From NCBI GenBank assembly GCA_947476475.1, contig CANJQT010000015.1:1-46055 (forward strand): a stretch of 46,055 nucleotides of DNA, given 5' to 3'. The notes beneath the pieces were generated by a model, which was given only the letters and a program-made list of their open reading frames with translations, ran no database searches and was not told the DNA's origin. This DNA is from Paracoccaceae bacterium. Its GTDB lineage: Bacteria > Pseudomonadota > Alphaproteobacteria > Rhodobacterales > Rhodobacteraceae. Position 1 is the first letter of the stretch; the number at the start of each line of letters is the position of its first letter. Position numbers and translations under genes: made by a program. Shown piece after piece: positions 7,678 through 17,000 of this stretch.

Positions 7678-9270
7678 ATGGCTAAAGTTCTTGTATCCGA
7701 CAAACTTTCCGAAACCGCTGTGCAGATCTTCCGCGACCGGGGGGTGGAGGTGGATTACCTGCCCGATCTTGGCAAGGACAAGGAGAAGTTGCTGCAGGTG
7801 ATCGGCCAGTATGACGGGCTTGCGATCCGCTCGGCCACCAAGGTTTCCGACAAGGTTCTGGCGGCGGCCACCCGGCTGAAGGTCATTGGCCGGGCCGGGA
7901 TCGGGGTGGACAATGTCGATATTCCCGCCGCGTCGAAACGCGGGGTGATCGTGATGAACACGCCCTTCGGCAATTCGGTCACCACCGCCGAACATGCGAT
8001 TGCGATGATGTTCGCGGTGGCGCGGCAATTGCCCGAGGCGAGTGTCTCGACCCATCAGGGCAAGTGGGAAAAGAACCGCTTCATGGGGGTGGAGCTGTTC
8101 AACAAGACGCTGGGGGTGATTGGTGCGGGCAATATCGGTGGCATCGTCTGTGACCGCGCGCTGGGGCTGCATATGAGGGTGGTGGCTTATGACCCGTTCC
8201 TGAGCGAGGAGCGGGCGAAGGTGCTGGGTGTGACCAAGGTGGAGTTGGAGGAGCTGTTGCACCGGGCCGATTTCATCACGCTGCATGTGCCGCTGACTGA
8301 CAAGACCCGCAATATCCTGAACCGGGAAAATCTGGCCAAGACGAAGAAGGGTGTGAGGATCATCAACTGTGCGCGGGGCGGGCTGATTGATGAGGCGGCG
8401 CTGTTTGATGCGCTGGTTGCGGGTCATGTGGCGGGGGCGGCGCTGGATGTGTTCGAGGTGGAGCCCGCGACCGAAAGCCCGCTGTTCGGGCTGCCGAACG
8501 TGGTCTGCACCCCGCATCTTGGGGCATCCACCACCGAGGCGCAGGAAAACGTGGCCTTGCAGGTGGCCGAGCAGATGGCGGATTATCTGCTGACCGGGGC
8601 GGTGCAGAATGCGCTGAACATGCCGTCGGTCACCGCCGAGGAAGCCGCAGTGATGGGGCCGTGGATCAAGCTGGCAAGCCATCTGGGCGCCTTCGCGGGC
8701 CAGCTGACCGAAGAACCGATCAAGGCGATCAACGTGCTTTATGACGGGTCGGTCAGCCATATGAATCTGGCGGCGCTGAACTGCGCGGCGATTGCCGGGA
8801 TCATGAAAGTGGCGAACCCCGATGTGAACCTTGTGTCGGCCCCGGTGATTGCCAAGGAAAGGGGCGTGCAGATCGCCACCACCCGGCAGGAAAAGGGCGG
8901 GGTGTTCGACGGCTACATGAAGCTGACGGTGGTCACCGACAAGCGCGAACGGTCGATCGCGGGCACGGTGTTCAGCGACGGCAAGCCGCGCTTCATCCAG
9001 ATCAAGGGCATCAACATCGACGCCGAGATCGGCAACCACATGCTTTACACCACCAATGACGACATACCGGGCATCATCGGCACGCTTGGCCAGACGCTGG
9101 GGGAAGCCGGTGTGAACATCGCCAACTTCACTTTGGGCCGGTCTGGCGCCGGCAAGGATGCGATAGCGCTTCTTTACCTTGACGCGCCGCTGCCCGAGGG
9201 CGTGCGCGGAAAACTGATCGCCACCGGCAAGTTTCAGTCGGTGCGGCCATTGGCGTTCGACGTGGCGTGA
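7678..9270 (+). CDS. serA: D-3-phosphoglycerate dehydrogenase
   Basis: First step of serine synthesis, NAD-dependent oxidation of 3-phosphoglycerate. The 530-aa length fits the long type with an extra domain. Substrate/NAD domain motifs: RSATKVSDKVL, the nucleotide-binding LGVIGAGNIGGIV (about residues 143-155), INCARGGLIDEAAL with the catalytic Arg, and HLGASTTEAQENVA with the catalytic His. The intervening domain runs about residues 320-455. The C-terminal ACT domain (NDDIPGIIGTLGQTLGEAGV) is the site of serine feedback in related enzymes. ATG at 7678, with GGA in GAAAGGACAAACGAA upstream. Confidence 0.96.
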   Translation: MAKVLVSDKLSETAVQIFRDRGVEVDYLPDLGKDKEKLLQVIGQYDGLAIRSATKVSDKVLAAATRLKVIGRAGIGVDNVDIPAASKRGVIVMNTPFGNSVTTAEHAIAMMFAVARQLPEASVSTHQGKWEKNRFMGVELFNKTLGVIGAGNIGGIVCDRALGLHMRVVAYDPFLSEERAKVLGVTKVELEELLHRADFITLHVPLTDKTRNILNRENLAKTKKGVRIINCARGGLIDEAALFDALVAGHVAGAALDVFEVEPATESPLFGLPNVVCTPHLGASTTEAQENVALQVAEQMADYLLTGAVQNALNMPSVTAEEAAVMGPWIKLASHLGAFAGQLTEEPIKAINVLYDGSVSHMNLAALNCAAIAGIMKVANPDVNLVSAPVIAKERGVQIATTRQEKGGVFDGYMKLTVVTDKRERSIAGTVFSDGKPRFIQIKGINIDAEIGNHMLYTTNDDIPGIIGTLGQTLGEAGVNIANFTLGRSGAGKDAIALLYLDAPLPEGVRGKLIATGKFQSVRPLAFDVA

Positions 9271-9347
9271 GCCATCGGCTATAGGACGGAGGGGGGTCGG
9301 GCGACCGGCCCCTGACTGTCAATTGTGGCCTGTAGGACGAGGAATTC

Positions 9348-10085
9348 ATGCGCAGCTATGCCATCGGCGATATTCATGGCCACCTGACCCAGCTTACCAC
9401 CTTGCATCGGCTGATTGCTGCGGACCGGGCCGCCTGCGGCGACGGCGGCGAGGCGCCGGTCATCCATATCGGCGATCTGGTGGACCGCGGGCCGGACAGT
9501 GCCGGGGTCATCCAGTTTCTGATCGACGGGCAGGCGCGCGGCGAAAACTGGATCACGCTGCGCGGCAACCATGACCGGATGTTTCGCGGCTTCATGGACG
9601 ACCCTGATTACCACGACCCACGCCTGCGGCCGGATCTTTACTGGCTGCACGAACGTCTGGGGGGGGCGGATACGCTTTTGTCTTACGGGGTGAAGGGTGC
9701 GGGAGAGCGGTTCCTGCACGACCTGCACGCCGACGCGCGCGGTGTGGTGCCGCGGGCCCATCTGGATTTTCTGGACGCATTGCCAAACTACGTTCTGCGC
9801 GGCGACTGCCTGTTCGTTCATGCAGGTATCCGACCGGGCGTCGATCTGCATGACCAGACCGAGGACGACTATCTGTGGATCCGCAAGGACTTTCACGAGG
9901 ATCGCCGTGATCACGGTGCGCTGGTGGTGCATGGGCATACGCCGGTGGATGCAGTGACGCACCATGGCAACCGGCTGAACATCGACACCGGCGCGGGCTA
10001 TGGCAAGCCGATGAGCGCGGTGGTCATCGAAGGATGCGAGGTGTTCCAGCTGACTGGACGTGGCCGGGTAAGGATTGCCGCATGA
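9348..10085 (+). CDS. Calcineurin-like metallophosphoesterase (PPP-family Ser/Thr phosphatase type)
   Basis: Cytoplasmic dinuclear-metal phosphoesterase of 245 aa. The PPP signature is complete: GDIHG (residues 7-11), GDLVDRGPDS (42-51), RGNHD (about 75-79), and later FVHAG and VVHGHTP supplying the last His ligands. This is the bacterial diadenosine-tetraphosphatase/PrpA-like group; the physiological substrate is not determined by sequence. Its stop overlaps the start of the UPF0314 gene (ATGA at 10082-10085), so the two are translationally coupled. Confidence 0.88.
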   Translation: MRSYAIGDIHGHLTQLTTLHRLIAADRAACGDGGEAPVIHIGDLVDRGPDSAGVIQFLIDGQARGENWITLRGNHDRMFRGFMDDPDYHDPRLRPDLYWLHERLGGADTLLSYGVKGAGERFLHDLHADARGVVPRAHLDFLDALPNYVLRGDCLFVHAGIRPGVDLHDQTEDDYLWIRKDFHEDRRDHGALVVHGHTPVDAVTHHGNRLNIDTGAGYGKPMSAVVIEGCEVFQLTGRGRVRIAA

Positions 10086-10639
10086 TCCGTGTGCCGCTGG
10101 CCTGGTGCGTGATCGTGCTGACCTTGGCCGGGGCGGCCTTCTGGCTGCTGGCGGTGGGGCGGCCGGCGCTTTGCCCCTGCGGGGAGGTGCGGCTTTGGGT
10201 GGGAAACCTGTCTTCGCCCGAAAGTTCGCAGCAATTGGCAGACTGGCTGACGCCGCTGCATCTGTTGCATGGGCTGCTGATTTATTGGGGGCTGTCGCTG
10301 TTCAGGCGCGTGGACTTCACCTGGCGGCTTGCGTTTGCCACCTTGTTGGCGGCGCTGTGGGAGATTGCGGAGAACTCTGCCTCGGTCATTGAACGATATG
10401 TGCCGCTGCACTTGCGCCCGGAGCAGGCTGGCGACAGCGTGATCAATGCGCTGTCGGACATGCTGGTGGTGGGGGTCGGTTTCTGGCTGGCCGCGCGCCT
10501 GCCGGTCAGGGTCAGTATCGCACTGTTCATCGGGATCGAGCTTTTTCTGATCTGGATGATCCGCGACAGCATGAGCCTGCGGCTGCTGATGTGGGCCCAT
10601 CCGGTGGCGGCGCTGCGCGACTGGCAGGCGGCGGGCTGA
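10082..10639 (+). CDS. UPF0314 / DUF2585 membrane protein
   Basis: Integral membrane protein of 185 aa with about four hydrophobic segments: an N-terminal helix (PLAWCVIVLTLAGAAFWLLA), one after the HLLHGLLIYW block, one in LAFATLLAALWEIAENS, and one in LSDMLVVGVGFWLAA. The segments CGEVRLWVGNLSSPESSQQL and WEIAENSASVIERY are characteristic of the alphaproteobacterial UPF0314 family, whose function is unknown. The ATG overlaps the preceding phosphatase stop by 4 bases, which decides the start. Confidence 0.85.
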   Translation: MIRVPLAWCVIVLTLAGAAFWLLAVGRPALCPCGEVRLWVGNLSSPESSQQLADWLTPLHLLHGLLIYWGLSLFRRVDFTWRLAFATLLAALWEIAENSASVIERYVPLHLRPEQAGDSVINALSDMLVVGVGFWLAARLPVRVSIALFIGIELFLIWMIRDSMSLRLLMWAHPVAALRDWQAAG

Positions 10640-10699
10640 CCTGTATCGGGTCCGCAGGCCGATGGCCCATTTCGCGCGGGGGCTGAGACACTGAATAAG

Positions 10700-10722
10700 G
10701 CCGCGTCGGACGCGTGGCTTTT
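10700..10722 (+). terminator. Probable intrinsic terminator after UPF0314 gene
   Basis: GCC-GCGTC pairs with GACGC-(GT)-GGC, an 8-bp stem with a two-base bulge, followed by TTTT. It sits 60 bp after the UPF0314 stop and before the thiolase gene, separating two transcription units. Confidence 0.5.
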
Positions 10723-10780
10723 GCTGGTCTGGATCGGAGGGCGGCGTTAGGCTGGCTGGTGGATGCAAAGGAGGCCAGCC

Positions 10781-11956
10781 ATGTCGGACATTGTTATTCT
10801 GGGCGCAGCACGGACGGCGATCGGGACCTTTGGCGGGTCACTGGCGGGGCTTTCGCCGATCGACATAGGCACCGTGGCCGCGAAGGCGGCGCTGGAGCGG
10901 TCGGGGGTGGCCGCAGACCGGATCGGCGCGGTGGTCTTTGGGCATGTGATCAATACCGAACCGCGCGACATGTATCTGAGCCGTGTGGTGGCGATGAATG
11001 CGGGGGTTCCGCTTGGGACGCCGGCGATGAATGTGAACCGGCTGTGCGGTTCTGGGGTGCAGGCGCTGGTGTCTGCCGCACAGGCGCTGATGCTGGGGGA
11101 TGCGGACTTCGCGCTTGCGGGCGGAGCCGATTGCATGAGCCGCTCGCCCTATGCGCTGCCGGTGGCGCGCTGGGGCCAGAAGATGGGCGACACCAAGGCC
11201 ATCGACATGATGACGGGGGCGCTGACCTGCCCATTCGGGACCGGCCACATGGGGGTCACGGCCGAAAACGTCGCGCGCGAACACAGGATCAGTCGCGCGG
11301 ATCAGGATGCGTTCGCTATGGAAAGCCAAGTGCGGGCGGCGCGGGCGATTGCCGAGGGGCGGTTCAGGGATCAGATCGTCCAGGTCGAGATCAGCGCCCG
11401 CAAGGGGCCGGTGCTGTTTGATCAGGACGAACATCCGAAAGCCACGAGCCTTGAGGCTTTGGCCGGGTTGAAGACGGTGTTCCAGAAGGACGGGACGGTA
11501 ACCGCCGGGAATTCAAGCGGCATCAATGACGGGGCCGGCGCTCTGGTGCTGGCACGGGCGGATGCGGCGCAGCGGGCGGGCCTGCGGGCACGGGCGCGGA
11601 TCGTCGGCTATGCGGTGGCGGGTGTGCGGCCCGAAGTGATGGGCATCGGCCCGGTGCCTGCGGTGCGCGCGCTTTTGGCCAGGACCGGACTGAACGCGGG
11701 GGATTTCGATGTGATCGAATCGAACGAGGCCTTTGCGGCACAGGCGTTGGCGGTGAGCCGGGAGTTGGGGCTGGACCCCGCCAAGGTGAACCCCAACGGC
11801 GGGGCGATTGCGCTGGGACATCCGGTGGGTGCGTCAGGGGCGATCATCGCCGTAAAGGCTTTGTATGAGCTGGAGCGCACAGGCGGGCGGCTGGGGCTGG
11901 TGACGATGTGCATCGGCGGCGGTCAGGGCATTGCGCTGGCGATCGAGCGGATCTGA
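10781..11956 (+). CDS. Acetyl-CoA C-acyltransferase (BktB-like beta-ketothiolase)
   Basis: Thiolase of 391 aa catalysing reversible condensation or cleavage of 3-ketoacyl-CoA. Catalytic residues are present: the nucleophile in NRLCGSGVQA (C89), GHPVGASGA (H347) and MCIGGGQG (C377). The stretch GHVINTEPRDMYLSRVVAMN and the MGVTAENVAREHRISRADQD block closely follow Cupriavidus BktB, which accepts C4-C5 and longer ketoacyl-CoAs for polyhydroxyalkanoate synthesis. No pha genes are adjacent, so a role in beta-oxidation is equally possible. The ATG at 10781 has AAAGGAGG upstream. Confidence 0.9.
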   Translation: MSDIVILGAARTAIGTFGGSLAGLSPIDIGTVAAKAALERSGVAADRIGAVVFGHVINTEPRDMYLSRVVAMNAGVPLGTPAMNVNRLCGSGVQALVSAAQALMLGDADFALAGGADCMSRSPYALPVARWGQKMGDTKAIDMMTGALTCPFGTGHMGVTAENVAREHRISRADQDAFAMESQVRAARAIAEGRFRDQIVQVEISARKGPVLFDQDEHPKATSLEALAGLKTVFQKDGTVTAGNSSGINDGAGALVLARADAAQRAGLRARARIVGYAVAGVRPEVMGIGPVPAVRALLARTGLNAGDFDVIESNEAFAAQALAVSRELGLDPAKVNPNGGAIALGHPVGASGAIIAVKALYELERTGGRLGLVTMCIGGGQGIALAIERI

Positions 11957-11998
11957 TCCGGGGCAGAGGTCGGGGTGTTATCGCAGAACGCTTTGCGT

Positions 11999-14035
11999 TT
12001 AGCGGACAGTCACGTTGACCGCGGCGCTGCGGCCTTCGGCGTCGATCACCGACAGGCGGTAAAAGCCCTGCCCGCCCAGCGTCAGCGGGGTTTCGCGGCC
12101 GGTCTGGCCAAATGCTGTGGGCGTGCCGTTCACCATCCACAGAAAGGGCGCTACTCCGTCGCGGACGCGCACGGTCAGCATGCCGCCCGGCGCCTCGACT
12201 TCAGCCCCGTCGGGGGGGAAGGCAACCTTGGGCGCGTCGGGGGTGGTATCGGCGAAGACGGCCCCGCGGGGGCGGAAATGCTGCAAGGGTTGCGGCAGGC
12301 GGGCGTTGGGCAGGATCAGGGTTGCCGGGGGTGGCGGGGGCAGCGGGTCATGGTTGGGCTTCAGCCGCCCGAACAGTTCAAACAGAACCGGCGCGGCCAG
12401 ATCACCGCCAAAGGCACCGGGGACCGGCGTGCCATCGGCCCGGCCCATCCAGACGCCCGCGACATGGCCACCGTCAAAGCCCACCGCCAGCGCATCGCGG
12501 TGGCCATAGCTGGTGCCGGTCTTGTAGGCGAGCCGCCCCGGTGCGGCGCCGGGCGGTGGCGGCAGATGAGCAAGAATGTCGGCCACGTGCCAGGCGGCTT
12601 CGGGGGCGAACAGGCGCTGCGGCAGTTCTTCGGCCGCGCCGGGGTGAACCGACAGGCGGACCGGGCGGCCCATGCGGGCAAGGGCGGCGTAGGATTGAAC
12701 CAGATCCTGCAAGGAAATGCCAAGGCCGCCCAGCGCCACTGCCAGCCCCGCCTGCCCGCCCGGCACCTGCACGTCGGCCCCGGTGCGGCGCAGCGCCAGC
12801 AGAAGATTGGCCGGACCCAGCGCATCGGTCAGACTGACAACCGGGATGTTCAGCGATTGCTGCAGCGCCTCGCGCACCGGCAGGGTGCCGCGAAAGGCCT
12901 TGTCGAAATTCTGCGGCGCATAGGTGCCAAAGGCCACGGGCCGGTCGTCGATCAGCGTTTCGGGATTGATCAGGCCCTGATCGAAGGCCAGCCCATAGAC
13001 GAAGGGCTTCAGCGTCGATCCGGGCGACCGAAGGGCCTGGGTCATGTCGACAAAGCCCTTGCGGCCGTCGTCGCCCCAGTCGGCGGTGCCGACGCTGGCC
13101 AGGATTTCACCGCTGCGATGATCCGCCACCACAATCGCGATCGACAGTTTGTCGCCCGCGCGGATGGCAGCGTCCTGGGCGAGTTTTTCAAGCGATGCCT
13201 GCAACGGTCCGTCGATGGTGGTGGCGATCCGGCGGTCCAGGGGATCGGCGCGCCGCAAACGGTCGGCCAGAAGGGCGGCATGGTCGGGGAAAGGCAGGCG
13301 TGCGGCGGGCACGGGTTCGGTTTCGGCGGCGACGACCATTTCCGCGCTGAGCAGCCCCGCCTGTTCCATCCGCGCCAGCACCCGGCTGCGGGCGTCATAG
13401 GCGGCATCGGGAAAAAAGTCGGGGCGGCGGGCTTCGGGCGATTGCGGGATGGCGACCAGCAGGGCGGCTTCGGCTGCGGTCAGGTGGCGGGGTTCCTTGC
13501 CGAACCACGACAGGCTTGCGGCACGGATCCCTTCAAGATTGCCGCCGTAGGGGGCAATGCGCAGGTAAAGCGCCAGTATTTCGTCCTTCGACAGATGGCG
13601 TTCCAGCGCCAGTGCCAGACGGATCTGGCGGATCTTGCCCGCCCACTTGCCGGTGCCACTGTCTTCCAGCAGGCGCGCGATCTGCATGGTGATCGTCGAT
13701 GCGCCCGAGGTAACATGGCCGTTGCGCAGCGACTGCAGGGCGGCGCGGATCAGGGCGCGCGGATCGACGCCGGGGTGGGTGAAAAACCGCCTGTCCTCAT
13801 AGGCCAGCAGCATGTCGATGAACAACGGATCAACCGCGCCGGGATCAAGCCGCCAGCGGCCCTCGGCCACGGTGAAGGCGCGCAAAAGCGCGCCCTCCCG
13901 GTCGACCACCTCGACTGAAGTATCGACGACGAGGGGCGGCAGTCGGGTGGCGTTCACCCAATCATTGAACAGATCCCGCGTGGTGGCGGTGGCGAACAAC
14001 GCCACCGCCAGAAGCACGATGAAACGCGCGCGCAT
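11999..14035 (-). CDS. pbpC: Penicillin-binding protein 1C
   Basis: Bifunctional class A penicillin-binding protein of 678 aa, anchored in the inner membrane by an N-terminal helix (RARFIVLLAVALFATATT). The glycosyltransferase domain has the catalytic Glu in AYEDRRFFTHPGVDPRAL (E80) and TSGASTITMQIARLLE. The transpeptidase domain has SPGSTLKPFVYGLA (Ser-x-x-Lys), SLN in LQQSLNIPVV and KTGTSYGHRDALAVG. A C-terminal BiPBP_C domain ends the protein (PPDGAEVEAPGGMLTVRVRDG). It starts 1 base after the alpha-2-macroglobulin stop, the conserved arrangement in which the two gene products are thought to cooperate in periplasmic defence or wall repair. Confidence 0.95.
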   Translation of the reverse strand: MRARFIVLLAVALFATATTRDLFNDWVNATRLPPLVVDTSVEVVDREGALLRAFTVAEGRWRLDPGAVDPLFIDMLLAYEDRRFFTHPGVDPRALIRAALQSLRNGHVTSGASTITMQIARLLEDSGTGKWAGKIRQIRLALALERHLSKDEILALYLRIAPYGGNLEGIRAASLSWFGKEPRHLTAAEAALLVAIPQSPEARRPDFFPDAAYDARSRVLARMEQAGLLSAEMVVAAETEPVPAARLPFPDHAALLADRLRRADPLDRRIATTIDGPLQASLEKLAQDAAIRAGDKLSIAIVVADHRSGEILASVGTADWGDDGRKGFVDMTQALRSPGSTLKPFVYGLAFDQGLINPETLIDDRPVAFGTYAPQNFDKAFRGTLPVREALQQSLNIPVVSLTDALGPANLLLALRRTGADVQVPGGQAGLAVALGGLGISLQDLVQSYAALARMGRPVRLSVHPGAAEELPQRLFAPEAAWHVADILAHLPPPPGAAPGRLAYKTGTSYGHRDALAVGFDGGHVAGVWMGRADGTPVPGAFGGDLAAPVLFELFGRLKPNHDPLPPPPPATLILPNARLPQPLQHFRPRGAVFADTTPDAPKVAFPPDGAEVEAPGGMLTVRVRDGVAPFLWMVNGTPTAFGQTGRETPLTLGGQGFYRLSVIDAEGRSAAVNVTVR

Positions 14036-14036
14036 C

Positions 14037-17000
14037 TTATTCGGTGACCGTCACGCGGCCCGAGTCGGTGCGCGCGCGGTAGTCCGGGCGATACATGTCT
14101 TCGACCGAGGCGGCTGGCAGATGGTAGCTGCCCGGCGAGATGGCCCGAACGACATAGGCCAGCCGGAACGGTTCGCTTGATGTCCAGTCCACGGCCGCCA
14201 GAAACCGGTCCTGACGGAATTCGGTGGTGCGCGGGCTGTCCATTGTCGTCAGCCAATCGAGTGCGGCAATATCGCCGCCGCGGATCAGGTTGGGGTTATC
14301 AATCTCGAACCCGGCGGGCAGCGGGTCGTTGACCATCAGGCGGGCTTCGCCGGTACCAAGCGGTGTCACCTCGATGACCGCGACCATACGGGTGCCTTGC
14401 CTGACCGCGTCAAGGCTGACCGGTTCGCCGTCCATCGTGAACCAGTTGCGGGTGACCTGATAGCCGTTGCCGCCCGCAGGTTCGGGTTCGGCGGGCACGC
14501 CGAAGGTGGTCAGGGTCAGCGTGGCATCTGCTTGGCCCGCGTTGGCGATGGTCTGGCTGGTGCCGCCAGCCGTCTGATCCTCGATTACACGCACAAGGGG
14601 GCCGGACAAGGGTTCGCCGTTCAAGGTGAAATGGTCGGCGGATTTGCCGTCGATCAGCGCATGGGTGGCCAGAAGCGCCCAGGTGGCTTCTTGCGTCGAC
14701 AGGCTGCGATTCAGAACGCTGGCCGCGACCGACTGGCCAAGCTGGTCTGCCGCGAAGGCCCCGGACCCCGCTTCGGTTCCAAGCGCCAGAAGGGCGGTCG
14801 CGTCGCGCAGGTTGGTACCATAGTCAGCACGCCAGACCTGGGTTTCGCTGACAAGGGCATTGTCGGCAATCAGGGTGGCAGCCTGCCGGAACATCGCATC
14901 CGCGCGGGTCTGATCGCCGTAGGACGCCAGCGCGGCGCCCAGTTGGGCGGCGGCAATCGGTGTATCGAATGCACTGGCCTTCACATCGACATAGTAGCGC
15001 AGATCACCTATGGCGGCAGCCCCTTCGCGGGCCAGAACCATCAGGGAATAGGCCACGCCGCCGGGGTCGCGGTCGAAGTCGGACTGGTAGTTGATCTGGT
15101 TCCTGAGGTTGTCGAGCGCGTTGCGGAAGGCAGTGTCGGGAACCTCATAGCCCTGCGCCTTGGCGCGGCTTAGGAAATCGGTGACGTAGGCATCAAGCCA
15201 CATATCGCCGGTATCGGGATACCAAAGGCCGAAGGAACCGCTGGCCGACTGGTTCAGAAGGATCGCGCCTATCGCCTGCTGCACCCTTTGGCGGATGCCG
15301 TTGGTGTCACCGTCCGCCGCCCCCATCGCAACAGCGATATCTTCGAAATAGAGCAGCGGCAGGGCTTTCGAGGTCATCTGTTCAGTGCAGCCGTAAGGGT
15401 AACGATCCAGCGAGGCGAGGATCCCCGGCGCGTTGAAGCGGGCAATGGGGCCAAGGGCCAGCGTGGCCTTGCCGGATCCGGGAATGAGGCCCGCGAAGAC
15501 GTTGGCATCGAGCGTGAATTCCTTGCCGGGGGCCAGGGTGAAGTGCGATTGGCGCAGGGTCTCAGGATCGTTGGCCTGCACCGGAATGGTCAGGCTTTTC
15601 ACCAGTTGCTTGCCGTCCGGGGTGGTGAGCGCCACACGCAGGGTGGTATTGCCTTCGCTGTCCGGGGCAGTCAGCGGGATGGTCAGGGTTTCTTTGCCCT
15701 TGTCGGCCAGATCGACACCAGATGGGGTGGCGCCAAGGGTGACGCCCTCGCCGGTCACATCAAGGCCCATACGGCCTGACGGCCCGGAGGCATGGACGAT
15801 TTCCAGCCGCAGGGTGCTTTGATCACCGGGGGCAAGGAAGCGGGCAACCGACGCGGTCAGCACCACCGGATCGCGCACCAGCACATCCTGACTGGCCTGC
15901 CCGATAGAGGATTTCGACCATGCGATGGCCATCAGCTTCACCGTGCCGTTGAAGGACGGCATGGTGAAGGTGGTGCGGGCATACCCGTCCTCATCCACCG
16001 GGATCGGGCCCGAGAAGTAGGCCACCAGTTCTTCGGTGGGCGGCGGGGCCTTCAGCTTGACCCCACCCGCGTCACCGCCCGAGCGGACAGCGCCCGGCGC
16101 GCCGTTCTGGCCATCTATCAGGCGGCCATAGATATCGCGTATCGCCATGCCCAGCTTTTGCTGGCCAAAGTAGTGATCTTCGGGGTCGGGCGGCAGAGTG
16201 GCGGTAAGGTTGAGGATGCCGACATCGACCGCAGCCAGCGTAACAAAGGCCTGTTCGCCCGATGCCGCGCCAGCCACCTTGACCGCGACCGGCAGGGGTC
16301 TGCGGGGATCGGAGTTGGCGGCGGCCTCGATGGTGGTGGTCAGGCGTTTGGGGCCGGGATCGACCTTGGCATAGGACAGGCCCAGCGCCCGCGACGGCGT
16401 GCGGCCCGCCGCGGCGTCCATCGGGCGCAGGACCGAGGCGGTGACATAAGCCCCCGCCCCCCAGTCGTCGGTGACCGGCAGGTCGATGGTATTTTCACCC
16501 TCGGTGACCTTGACCGCTTTCATGGTGATCAGATGGTTCGACATGACGGTGATCAGCGCCACACCCGCTGAGCGCGGCACGATATGGACCTGCGCCGTAT
16601 CGCCCGCCTTGTAGCTGAGTTTGTCCAGCGCGATGTCGAGCGTGTCGGGGGTGTTGACCGCATCGACGGGCACATACCATCCGGCGTAAAAATCGGTTGA
16701 TGCAACCGCCTGCGATCCGTCGGTTGCGGTGACGACCAGTTCATACTGGCCCCAGTCCACCTTGCCCTTGACCGGCACCGGGGCGGTGCCAAGCGTCGCA
16801 TCCCCTTCGGCCACGGTGGTGCGCGAGGTGGTCACATCCCAGTTCCATTGGCCGTAAAGCGAATACCATTGATAGTGCGTCTCGACCCGGTTCAGCTTCC
16901 AGTGAACCGGCATGGCTGTCGGTTTGCCATCCGGGCCAAGCGCGATCAGATCGAAGGTGGCGTCGGCGTTTTGCGCCGTCACCCCATCGGTGAAGGCGGG

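Noticed and set aside
6676-9039. 787-codon open frame on the minus strand opposite serC and serA
   Set aside because: His/Arg/Gln-rich translation with no motifs, spanning two solid genes and their gap; typical antisense shadow.
11975-13918. 647-codon open frame on the plus strand opposite pbpC
   Set aside because: Low-complexity, Gly/Gln/Arg-rich translation without family features; it mirrors the codon pattern of the well-supported pbpC in this GC-rich DNA.
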